Assembly: GCA_026395515.1 (NCBI GenBank) | Contig: JAPLYN010000004.1 | Span: forward strand, 1 to 33,899 | Direction: 5' to 3' | Origin: Candidatus Peregrinibacteria bacterium | Lineage (GTDB): Bacteria > Patescibacteriota > Gracilibacteria > UBA1369 > LOWO2-01-FULL-3 | Length of the DNA stretch: 33,899 bases | Part shown: piece by piece, positions 24,510 to 31,462 of the stretch | Position numbering within the stretch: the first letter of the stretch is position 1 | How the letters are laid out: the number at the start of each line of letters is the position of its first letter | Translations under genes and position numbers: made by a program | The notes under the pieces: generated by a model | Seen by the model: the letters and a program-made list of their open reading frames with translations, nothing else | Told to the model about the DNA's origin: nothing | Database searches by the model: none

Positions 24510-24986
24510 ATGCTTTCCACTCTCTTAATCCTATCCATGCTCTCCAAAGTCGGTGATATTGATGGTCACTACATTAGTCAGCTCGACACCAATAAATATG
24601 ATGAACAAACCTACTTTGATATTCAAAAAGTAGATGATAGCCATATTAAATTCCAATCTTTTGCTTATTGGACAGGTACTAATCCAGACAATGTTCACAC
24701 TGGAGTTCTCAATGGAATAATTCCAGTGAAGGATGGCAAAGCTGTATATGAAGAAATGTGGGATACACCAGTTAGCTACACCGCTAATAGTCCAGAAGCT
24801 GTCTATGACCCTAAGCAACCAGAAAAATTCCAAGGCTGTCATGTCGACATTACATTCAAACCAGATTCTTCGCTCAGAGTAGAGGATAATTATCGTTGCG
24901 GCGGTGTGAATGTGACCTTCATGGGTGACTATAAACGCAAATCTTTCAGTATTCCAGAGTGGTTTGAGTTTGATAATCAAAAATAA
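24510..24986 (+). CDS. Hypothetical protein, possibly exported
   Basis: A 158-residue protein of unknown function. The first dozen residues are hydrophobic but too short for a standard signal peptide with a basic n-region, so export is uncertain. The rest looks beta-rich, with two cysteines (in FQGCHVD and NYRCGGVN) that could form a disulfide, which would favour an extracytoplasmic location. The GIY-YIG gene follows 3 bp downstream, so the two are probably cotranscribed. No family was recognised. Confidence 0.6.
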   Translation: MLSTLLILSMLSKVGDIDGHYISQLDTNKYDEQTYFDIQKVDDSHIKFQSFAYWTGTNPDNVHTGVLNGIIPVKDGKAVYEEMWDTPVSYTANSPEAVYDPKQPEKFQGCHVDITFKPDSSLRVEDNYRCGGVNVTFMGDYKRKSFSIPEWFEFDNQK

Positions 24987-24989
24987 AAA

Positions 24990-25235
24990 ATGCCATTCTT
25001 CGTTTATATTCTTAAATGCAAAGATGACACTCTTTACATCGGTTCCACCAATGATTTAGAACGTCGCCTTCATCAGCACAATAATCTCAAATCTGGCGCT
25101 CATTACACGAAAATTAGACGTCCAGTAGAGATGGTTTATTCCAAGAAAATGAGAAGCCTAAGTGCGGCCAGAAAGAAGGAGCATGCCTTAAAAAAACTTA
25201 CTCGCCAAGAGAAGCTGGAGCTAATAAGTCCTTAG
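24990..25235 (+). CDS. GIY-YIG nuclease-domain protein (YhbQ/UPF0213 type)
   Basis: An 81-residue single-domain GIY-YIG protein. The first motif reads FVYILKC, the second LYIGSTNDLERRLHQH with the conserved Arg, and the closing helix contains ARKKEHALKKLTRQEKLELI with the catalytic-type Glu. Its length matches the UPF0213/YhbQ group, small nucleases linked to DNA repair whose physiological role is not settled. It follows the preceding hypothetical gene by 3 bp. Confidence 0.92.
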   Translation: MPFFVYILKCKDDTLYIGSTNDLERRLHQHNNLKSGAHYTKIRRPVEMVYSKKMRSLSAARKKEHALKKLTRQEKLELISP

Positions 25236-25244
25236 TCTATTCAC

Positions 25245-25290
25245 TTGACCAATATTAGTTTAGTAGCTAAGATAATTACTACCTAAACTA
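25245..25290 (+). promoter_or_regulatory. Promoter and probable MarR operator of the ABC exporter operon
   Basis: TTGACC (25245-25250), a 17-bp spacer and TAAGAT (25268-25273) form a good promoter. An inverted repeat TAGTTTAG (25256-25263) / CTAAACTA (25283-25290), extended inwards by TAG/CTA, brackets the -10 box and ends 3 bp before the start codon. A regulator bound here would block transcription. The operon's last gene encodes a MarR-family protein, the natural candidate. Confidence 0.6.
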
Positions 25291-25293
25291 TTA

Positions 25294-27042
25294 TTGATGA
25301 AACCAAGCGATAAACAAATTAAGAACAAACCAAGTCTATTTGGCTTATTGAAAGAATATAAACTCTCAATTTTCAGTTTGGTCATTTTGACCATTATCGG
25401 CAATGCTTTAAATCTTGCTGTGCCAAAGATCATGTCTGCATCTATAGACTCCTTTGCAAGAGGGAACTTCATACTCAGTACTATGGTCACTGAGTTCCTC
25501 ATAGTTTCAATTAGCATTTTTATTTTCACTTATCTTCAATCTATAGTTCAGACCTACGCTTCAGAACGTGTAGCCAGAGATCTACGTACTCAGTTAATTG
25601 CTAAGATTTCAGTGCAAGATTACGCTTATATTCAGCGCGCAAATCCATCTAAGCTTCTAACTAATCTTACTTCTGATGTTGATGCCGTGAAGTCTTTCGT
25701 CTCTCAAGCTATTGCTTCAATTATTTCATCTGTATTTCTTATTATAGGTGCCAGCATTCTTCTCCTTTTGATTAATTGGAAGCTTGCGCTTGCCGTGCTC
25801 GTGACTCTTCCTGTTATAGCTACTGCTTTCTTTGTTATCTTGAAAAAAGTTCGTAAACTCTTCAAGAAATCTCAGGAAGCTGTGGATTGGCTAAACAAAG
25901 TAATTAACGAAAGTATTCTCGGCGCTGCTCTTATAAGACTTCTAAATTCTCAACAATACGAATACCAAAAATTCCTTGCTGCTAATGAGGAAGCAAAAAA
26001 TATTGGTCTCAGCATTTTGAAATTGTTTGCCAGTTTAATTCCAGTAATAGTTTTTATTACCAATCTTTCCACTCTAATAATTCTTACTCTTGGTGGGCAC
26101 TATATTATTAATGGAGCTATGACTTTAGGTGATTTTGCAGCCTTTAATAGCTATCTCGCAATTTTGATTTTCCCAATTCTTGTAATTGGTTTTATGAGTA
26201 ATGTGATTGCTCAAGCCACTGCTTCTTATCAACGTATTTCCGAGGTTCTCAATGCAGAGCACAGAAAAGACGTAGGACACATTGTGAAAAAATTACACGG
26301 AGATATTGAAGTAAAAAACATTACAGTTTCTTTCGGTGAAAAGCACGCCTTAAAAGATGTATCTTTTTCAGCAAAAGCTGGAACTAAAACGGCCATAATT
26401 GGTCCGACAGCTGCAGGAAAAACTCAGTTACTCTATCTTCTTACTGGCTTACTCGCTCCGACTTCCGGCGTTGTGAAATATGACGGCAAGCCAATTGATG
26501 AATACAATAAAATTTCTCTCCACGAACAAGTTGGATTTGTTTTTCAAGATAGCATTATATTCAATCTTACTTTAAGAGAGAATATTGCTTTTAGTAATAC
26601 GGTGAAGGATAAGGATCTAGAATTAGCGATAGAAACTGCCGAGTTAAGTGATTTCATCGATACTCTTCCAAATAAATTAGACACCATAGTTTCAGAACGT
26701 GGTACCAGTCTTTCTGGCGGACAGAAGCAGCGTATCATGCTTGCTCGCGCTCTTACTTTGAATCCGAAAGTTCTACTTTTAGATGATTTTACTTCTCGAG
26801 TAGATACCAAGACAGAACAAAAAGTTCTCAAAAATGTTCAGAAAAATTATCCTGGAATTACTTTGATTTCTGTAACTCAAAAAATTTCTTCCATAGAATT
26901 ATATGATCAAATCATAGTTTTGATGGAAGGAGAAGTTTTGGCTATAGGAACTCATAAAGAACTTATGGAAAATTCACCTGAATACGTCCAGATTTTTAAT
27001 TCTCAGCAAAGCACAAATAACTATGAACTACACACTAAGTAA
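25294..27042 (+). CDS. ABC exporter half-transporter, degenerate-site subunit
   Basis: A 582-residue half-transporter: six transmembrane helices in the first about 310 residues, then a nucleotide-binding domain. Walker A is GPTAAGKTQ (370-378) and the signature is LSGGQ (473-477). Walker B is LLLDD, with Asp498 where the catalytic Glu should be, and the H-loop His is replaced by Gln529. These substitutions are those of the degenerate subunit of heterodimeric exporters such as BmrC or TM287. Its partner is the next gene, which overlaps by 20 bp. Substrates may be drugs, lipids or peptides; they cannot be read from the sequence. Confidence 0.93.
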   Translation: MMKPSDKQIKNKPSLFGLLKEYKLSIFSLVILTIIGNALNLAVPKIMSASIDSFARGNFILSTMVTEFLIVSISIFIFTYLQSIVQTYASERVARDLRTQLIAKISVQDYAYIQRANPSKLLTNLTSDVDAVKSFVSQAIASIISSVFLIIGASILLLLINWKLALAVLVTLPVIATAFFVILKKVRKLFKKSQEAVDWLNKVINESILGAALIRLLNSQQYEYQKFLAANEEAKNIGLSILKLFASLIPVIVFITNLSTLIILTLGGHYIINGAMTLGDFAAFNSYLAILIFPILVIGFMSNVIAQATASYQRISEVLNAEHRKDVGHIVKKLHGDIEVKNITVSFGEKHALKDVSFSAKAGTKTAIIGPTAAGKTQLLYLLTGLLAPTSGVVKYDGKPIDEYNKISLHEQVGFVFQDSIIFNLTLRENIAFSNTVKDKDLELAIETAELSDFIDTLPNKLDTIVSERGTSLSGGQKQRIMLARALTLNPKVLLLDDFTSRVDTKTEQKVLKNVQKNYPGITLISVTQKISSIELYDQIIVLMEGEVLAIGTHKELMENSPEYVQIFNSQQSTNNYELHTK

Positions 27043-28780
27043 ATCTGGGAATAAAGACCAAAAGGGTTCATTTAAAATGGCCGTAAAACGTCTTTTGCCT
27101 TTCATGTCTAAGGAGAAAAAAAGTTTGGCCATTGCCTTTGTTGCGATCATTATTAATTCTTCATCTAATCTTATAGGACCGGTAATTATTAGTTACACGG
27201 TCGATAATTTTATTAAAAATAAAGATTTTCACGGTGTGCTTATTTATTCCTCAATTCTTTTCGTGATTTATTTTGCCGGTCTCATCGCCAGTTACATTCA
27301 GACCAAGACTATGGGCGGAGTAGGGCGTAGAGTGCTATTTAGTCTTCGTAATACGATTTTCAATAAACTTCAGGAGCTTCCGGTCTCTTTCTTTAATCAA
27401 AACAAGGCAGGGGATCTCATTTCAAGAATAAATAGCGATACTGATAAGTTGAATATGTTTTTTTCTCAGGCCTTAGTGCAGTTGGTCGGAAATTTCTTCC
27501 TTATACTGGGTGCTGGAATTTTTCTTTTAACTCTTAATATTCGTCTTGGATCTGCTGCAATATTCCCAGCTTTCTGCGTGCTTGTTCTTACTCAATTTAT
27601 TTCAGCGTGGGTAAAAAGAAAAACTCTCAAAAGTCTCCAAAGTCTTGGTGGAATGAGTGCAGAAATTCAGGAAAGTCTCGAGAATTTTAAAGTAATCGTT
27701 GCTTTCAATCGTCTAGATTATTTCAGAAAAAAATTCAACGAAGCTAACGAAAATAATTACACTGCATCTATTGGAGCCGGTGTAGCTACAAATATTTTTA
27801 TCCCAATTTACGGTCTTGCTTCAAACCTCGCTATATTGATTGTAATCGCTTATGGCGTGACTCTTATCTCAGCAGGCAGCCTTTCTATTGGGTTACTCAT
27901 TGGATTTCTTCTTTATGTGAATAGTTTTTATAATCCTCTTAGACAGCTCGCTTCTCTATGGGCATCTATGCAATTAGCTCTCGCAGCTTTAGAGAGAATT
28001 TCCGAAGTGCTTTCTTTGAAGACGAATATGGAAATAATTTCTGGAAAGAAAACTGCTTCCGATTTAGTAATGGAATTTAAAAATGTTGCTTTCTCTTATC
28101 CAGAAGGGAAGTCTGTTCTCCATAATATTAATCTCGAATTAAAGAAAGGACACACCTACGCTTTCGTCGGTCCAACAGGTGGAGGAAAGACCACTACCGC
28201 TTCTCTTATGGCCCGTCTTTACGACCCTACAGAAGGAATGGTACTTCTTAATGGCAAAGACATTCGCGCCTACGAATCCGCTGAAAGATCAAAGCATATT
28301 GGATTCATCTTGCAGGAACCTTTCTTATTCACAGGTACAGTCCGCGACAACATTCTTTATGGTAATGAAGAATATCTCCATTATTCCAATGATGAATTGC
28401 GCACGGAGTTAGAGAAACATAATCTTTCCAAATTACTCGCGAGATTTGATAAGGGACTTGATACACCAGTAGCCACAAGTGGAGATTCCATCAGTTTGGG
28501 TCAGAAGCAGCTCATCGCTTTCATTCGCGCTGTTTTGAGAGAGCCGGATATTCTTATTCTAGATGAAGCTACGGCCAATATAGATACAGTAACCGAACAG
28601 CTACTTGAGGAAATTTTGACGAAATTACCAAAGGAAACTACAAAGGTAATAATTGCTCACCGCTTGAATACAATTGATAACGCTGATCAAATTTGTTTTG
28701 TGAATGGTGGAGAAATTATTCTCGCTGGATCCATGGAGCATGCACTAGAAATGCTTTTACACGGTAAGAAAAAAAGTTAA
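27023..28780 (+). CDS. ABC exporter half-transporter, catalytic-site subunit
   Basis: A 585-residue partner to the preceding half-transporter, with six transmembrane helices and a nucleotide-binding domain. Walker A is GPTGGGKTT (383-391), Walker B LILDE with catalytic Glu515, and the H-loop His546 is intact. The signature reads ISLGQ (490-494) instead of LSGGQ. Paired with subunit one, this gives one full catalytic site (this subunit's Walker motifs with the partner's LSGGQ) and one degenerate site. The start at 27023 overlaps the upstream gene by 20 bp; an in-frame ATG at 27077 is an alternative. The MarR gene follows by 9 bp. Confidence 0.93.
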   Translation: MNYTLSKSGNKDQKGSFKMAVKRLLPFMSKEKKSLAIAFVAIIINSSSNLIGPVIISYTVDNFIKNKDFHGVLIYSSILFVIYFAGLIASYIQTKTMGGVGRRVLFSLRNTIFNKLQELPVSFFNQNKAGDLISRINSDTDKLNMFFSQALVQLVGNFFLILGAGIFLLTLNIRLGSAAIFPAFCVLVLTQFISAWVKRKTLKSLQSLGGMSAEIQESLENFKVIVAFNRLDYFRKKFNEANENNYTASIGAGVATNIFIPIYGLASNLAILIVIAYGVTLISAGSLSIGLLIGFLLYVNSFYNPLRQLASLWASMQLALAALERISEVLSLKTNMEIISGKKTASDLVMEFKNVAFSYPEGKSVLHNINLELKKGHTYAFVGPTGGGKTTTASLMARLYDPTEGMVLLNGKDIRAYESAERSKHIGFILQEPFLFTGTVRDNILYGNEEYLHYSNDELRTELEKHNLSKLLARFDKGLDTPVATSGDSISLGQKQLIAFIRAVLREPDILILDEATANIDTVTEQLLEEILTKLPKETTKVIIAHRLNTIDNADQICFVNGGEIILAGSMEHALEMLLHGKKKS

Positions 28781-28789
28781 TTAAGCTAT

Positions 28790-29218
28790 ATGAGTAAAAA
28801 CAGAGAGGAGTTACTTCAAAAACTTATAGAAAAAATGATGAGTGTTATGAAAAATATGCACTCGGGTCACTGTTTTCCTTTTGGAGAACTCAAATTAAGC
28901 CGACCCCAAGTATCTATATTATTCTTCATTTCAAAGAGTAAAGACGGCGTTTCATCCAAGGAGTTAGCTGAATTTCTCAATGTTACTTCCGGTGCGATTA
29001 CTCAATTTATCGATCCTCTTGTGGACGAAAAATTGATCAGGAGGGAAGAGGACGAAAATGATAGACGTATTACTAGAATGACTCTTACCGAGTCTGCCAA
29101 GGATAAGATGGCTAAGTTTAAGAAAAGCTATCACAAATCTGTAAGCGCTTCTTTTGATAAATTCAGCGAAGAAGAAATTGTACAGTTCATCACTCTTTTT
29201 AACAAAATTTCCAAATAA
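28790..29218 (+). CDS. MarR-family transcriptional regulator
   Basis: A 142-residue winged-helix regulator of the MarR type. The DNA-binding region spans about residues 40-105: SRPQVSILFFISK, then VSSKELAEFLNVTSGAITQFIDPLVDEKLI, and the wing RREEDENDRRITRMTLTESA with the conserved D-x-R-R-x Arg residues. Flanking helices would form the dimer. It is the last gene of the ABC exporter operon and probably represses it through the inverted repeat at 25256-25290. MarR proteins are usually released from DNA by small ligands, often exporter substrates. Confidence 0.92.
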   Translation: MSKNREELLQKLIEKMMSVMKNMHSGHCFPFGELKLSRPQVSILFFISKSKDGVSSKELAEFLNVTSGAITQFIDPLVDEKLIRREEDENDRRITRMTLTESAKDKMAKFKKSYHKSVSASFDKFSEEEIVQFITLFNKISK

Positions 29219-29243
29219 AAACCCCGCACTCGCGAGGTTTTTA
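29217..29243 (+). terminator. Rho-independent terminator of the exporter operon
   Basis: AACC.CGC pairs with GCG.GGTT around ACTC, with one C-A mismatch, followed by TTTTT. It starts at the marR stop codon. Confidence 0.8.
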
Positions 29244-29262
29244 GAATTCTTATTAATTACTC

Positions 29263-29619
29263 TTATTGGAATAGCATATCCAAGAAACCTTTTGGATCTA
29301 CTCCACCTTTTACGAAATCATCATTACATTTAGCCACGATTTTAGGTACAGCTTCTGCTTCGATAGCATCTTTGTTTGGAACAGCAGCTTTTAATGCTGT
29401 CTTAATAGCTTCATCATCTTTGAATCCATACTTAGCGCTAATTGCTTTCTGCTCAGCTTCTGGAACTTTTCCATCATACTTAGCAGTAGAGCAACCAACA
29501 TCAACCAAAAAATCTGCCATGCTTATAGGCTTACCTGGAACATTATTCTTGTCATTACTTCCACCGCAAGCGGACAAAGTCAAAACACTCACAGCAGCAA
29601 TTGCTAGGAACTTTTTCAT
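29263..29619 (-). CDS. Small lipoprotein, function unknown
   Basis: A 118-residue protein with a clear lipoprotein signal peptide (MKKFLAIAAVSVLTLSAC, lipid-bearing Cys18). The mature part is a helical domain with two cysteines (in VGCST and AKCND) about 65 residues apart that may form a disulfide. No family was recognised. It lies downstream of rpsT on the same strand, separated by a perfect palindrome that may hold a terminator or a promoter. Confidence 0.7.
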   Translation of the reverse strand: MKKFLAIAAVSVLTLSACGGSNDKNNVPGKPISMADFLVDVGCSTAKYDGKVPEAEQKAISAKYGFKDDEAIKTALKAAVPNKDAIEAEAVPKIVAKCNDDFVKGGVDPKGFLDMLFQ

Positions 29620-29640
29620 ACAGAGAGGGGTTATGATTAA

Positions 29641-29658
29641 AAAATTCTATAGAATTTT
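29641..29658 (-). other. Perfect AT-rich palindrome between rpsT and the lipoprotein gene
   Basis: AAAATTCTATAGAATTTT is a perfect 18-bp palindrome. On the minus strand it is followed by more T residues, so it could be a weak terminator after rpsT, and it contains a -10-like TATAGAAT for the lipoprotein gene. Which role applies is unclear. Confidence 0.45.
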
Positions 29659-29951
29659 TACGCTTTTACCTCAGCTTTTGCTCCACCTTTCTGAGCCTTG
29701 CTTAAAGCCAATGCTAATCTTGATTTCTTATTTGAAGCGTTGTTTCTATGGATAAGATTTCTCTTCAAGCACATATCTATTACAGAGAAAGCAGTAGGCA
29801 TGAATTTTACAGCCTCGTCCAATTTACCATCAGTAATAAATTTCATCTGTTTCTTTAGAACTGTCTTCAACTCGTTTCTATGAGGAGCGTTGCGTTCACG
29901 ACGTTTCAATGACTGACGCATCTGTTTCTTTGCTGACTGGATAACTGGCAT
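29658..29951 (-). CDS. rpsT: 30S ribosomal protein S20
   Basis: A 97-residue basic, all-helical protein of the S20 family, which binds 16S rRNA early in 30S assembly. The N-terminus (MPVIQSAKKQMRQSLKRRER) matches the MPxIxSAKKRxR signature. The HRNELKTVLKK helix and the C-terminal HRNNASNKKSRLALAL stretch are also characteristic. It is divergent from maf, with overlapping AT-rich promoter elements in the 43-bp gap. Confidence 0.93.
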   Translation of the reverse strand: MPVIQSAKKQMRQSLKRRERNAPHRNELKTVLKKQMKFITDGKLDEAVKFMPTAFSVIDMCLKRNLIHRNNASNKKSRLALALSKAQKGGAKAEVKA

Positions 29952-29957
29952 TTTCTT

Positions 29958-29975
29958 GTAATTAATATAATATAA
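29958..29975. promoter_or_regulatory. Overlapping divergent -10 elements of rpsT and maf
   Basis: An AATATAATATAA segment reads TATAAT on the plus strand (29966-29971, 23 nt before the maf ATG) and TATATT on the minus strand toward rpsT. The two genes probably share a face-to-back promoter region. Confidence 0.5.
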
Positions 29976-29994
29976 GCCCCGTGATTCTAAGATA

Positions 29995-30633
29995 ATGATC
30001 AGTTTAAGTCAATTAAAAATGAGTGAATCTGCACCAGTCCATCAAAAAGTGACCATTCCAAGGCAAATAGTCCTCGCTTCCCAGAGTCCACGTCGTCGTG
30101 AGCTTCTCGAAGGAATTGGCATAGATTTCTTAGTACATCCTAGCAAATTTGAAGAAAAAGAGACTCACATAACCCCTGAGGAATTAGCCCTACATAATGC
30201 CATGGGTAAGGCCCAGGAAGTAAGCCGTCATTACAAAGACGCCTTGATCATAGGTGTAGATACAGTTGTGGCCTTCAATGAACACTTTTTAGGTAAACCA
30301 AAAGATAGGGAAGACCACAAACGCATCTTGAGAATCCTTAGCAATACTACTCATAAAGTTATTTCTGCTATCTGTATTATCGACACACGCAGTAAGAAAA
30401 ACATCACCGCCATTGAAACCACTTTTGTGACGGTAGAAAAATTAGAAGAATCAGATATTGAAGCCTATGTGGCATCTGGAGAAGGTGATGATAAGGCCGG
30501 TGGATATGCGATTCAAGGACTAGGCTGTCTTTTTTGCAGGAAAATTGAAGGAGATTACTTTAATGTGGTAGGCTTACCAATGTATAGACTTCGCAAACTC
30601 TTGAAGGAATTTGGGATCAAAAAACTGATCTAA
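29995..30633 (+). CDS. maf: Maf-family nucleotide pyrophosphatase
   Basis: A 212-residue Maf/Ham1-fold protein, a cytoplasmic housecleaning pyrophosphatase acting on dTTP/UTP or modified nucleotides. The N-terminal substrate loop LASQSPRRRELLEG, the GVDTVV motif, the LGKP motif and KAGGYAIQG near the C-terminus are all present. A second in-frame ATG at 30019 would remove eight residues and is also possible. The methyltransferase gene follows 5 bp downstream, indicating an operon. Confidence 0.93.
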   Translation: MISLSQLKMSESAPVHQKVTIPRQIVLASQSPRRRELLEGIGIDFLVHPSKFEEKETHITPEELALHNAMGKAQEVSRHYKDALIIGVDTVVAFNEHFLGKPKDREDHKRILRILSNTTHKVISAICIIDTRSKKNITAIETTFVTVEKLEESDIEAYVASGEGDDKAGGYAIQGLGCLFCRKIEGDYFNVVGLPMYRLRKLLKEFGIKKLI

Positions 30634-30638
30634 TAATT

Positions 30639-31385
30639 ATGAACCACACCCCTCTCCAAAAATCTTTTCCCAAAGACTACCTCAACCGTAGTTTATTGAA
30701 AGTGAAAACAATGTTTAGGAAGACAGATGTGAAAATGCTGCTGACTTTTTCGAAAATTGTTCGCCGTTCTAAAGATTCAGAAATTACCGTTCTAGATTTG
30801 GGCTGTGGTTCTGGTACTACTATCGAAGATTTTTGGCAAAAAATGAGTAATCAGAATTGGCGCTACAAACGTCGCCTTCGAGGAAAAAAGCTTAAGACTA
30901 TTGGAATAGATATCAGCCCTCTTCCAGATATGATTCCCAAAAGAGTCTTTAAAACTGCTCCTACTCCTCAGACGGAGTTCATAAAAGCGGATGCAGAAAA
31001 GCTTCCACTTCCTGATAACTCCGTAGATTTTGCCTATTCAGTAGGACTTTTGCGCTACCTCAAAGATCCACTTCGCGCTTTAGAGGAAGGCTATAGAGTC
31101 TTGAAACCAGGAGGAGTTTTCCTTTGGTTGCTCAGCGGATATACAGATATAAGTACCAAGCCAACTATAGAAAAGATTTTAGCCGAAACACCAGATGCCG
31201 CCGACGCTTTCCGCCTTTGTTTTGGCTGGAGTCGTATGAGAGGAACATTGATTTGCACAAAAAAATCATCTTCAAAATTTACCAATTTTCCCTTCAAGCT
31301 CTCCAATTCCTTCAGGAAAAGCATAATACTTCAGCCCACAGACGAATTTTTGGAACACCGAGTTTACTCAAGGAAGGATAGTTAA
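30639..31385 (+). CDS. Class I SAM-dependent methyltransferase
   Basis: A 248-residue methyltransferase of the Methyltransf_11 type. Motif I is VLDLGCGSGTT (about residues 50-60), the acidic GIDISP ends strand 2, ADAEKLPLPDNSVDFAYSV is motif II, and GYRVLKPGGVFLWLL is motif III. The N-terminal helix and a basic insertion after motif I (RYKRRLRGKKLK) may help bind the substrate, which cannot be identified. It follows maf by 5 bp. Confidence 0.88.
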   Translation: MNHTPLQKSFPKDYLNRSLLKVKTMFRKTDVKMLLTFSKIVRRSKDSEITVLDLGCGSGTTIEDFWQKMSNQNWRYKRRLRGKKLKTIGIDISPLPDMIPKRVFKTAPTPQTEFIKADAEKLPLPDNSVDFAYSVGLLRYLKDPLRALEEGYRVLKPGGVFLWLLSGYTDISTKPTIEKILAETPDAADAFRLCFGWSRMRGTLICTKKSSSKFTNFPFKLSNSFRKSIILQPTDEFLEHRVYSRKDS

Positions 31386-31397
31386 TAAACACAACGC

Positions 31398-31432
31398 TTG
31401 ACAAAAATATAGTCGCATGTTATAGTCGCATG
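31398..31432 (+). promoter_or_regulatory. Strong promoter with a tandem -10 repeat
   Basis: TTGACA (31398-31403), a 17-bp spacer and TATAGT (31421-31426). The 12-bp unit TATAGTCGCATG occurs twice in tandem (31408-31419 and 31421-31432), so a second TATAGT sits 13 bp upstream of the correctly spaced one. The ATG inside the second copy (31430) lies too close to the -10 to be the start codon. Confidence 0.75.
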
Positions 31433-31462
31433 CTTATTTCACATATAACCCCTCTAAAATTT

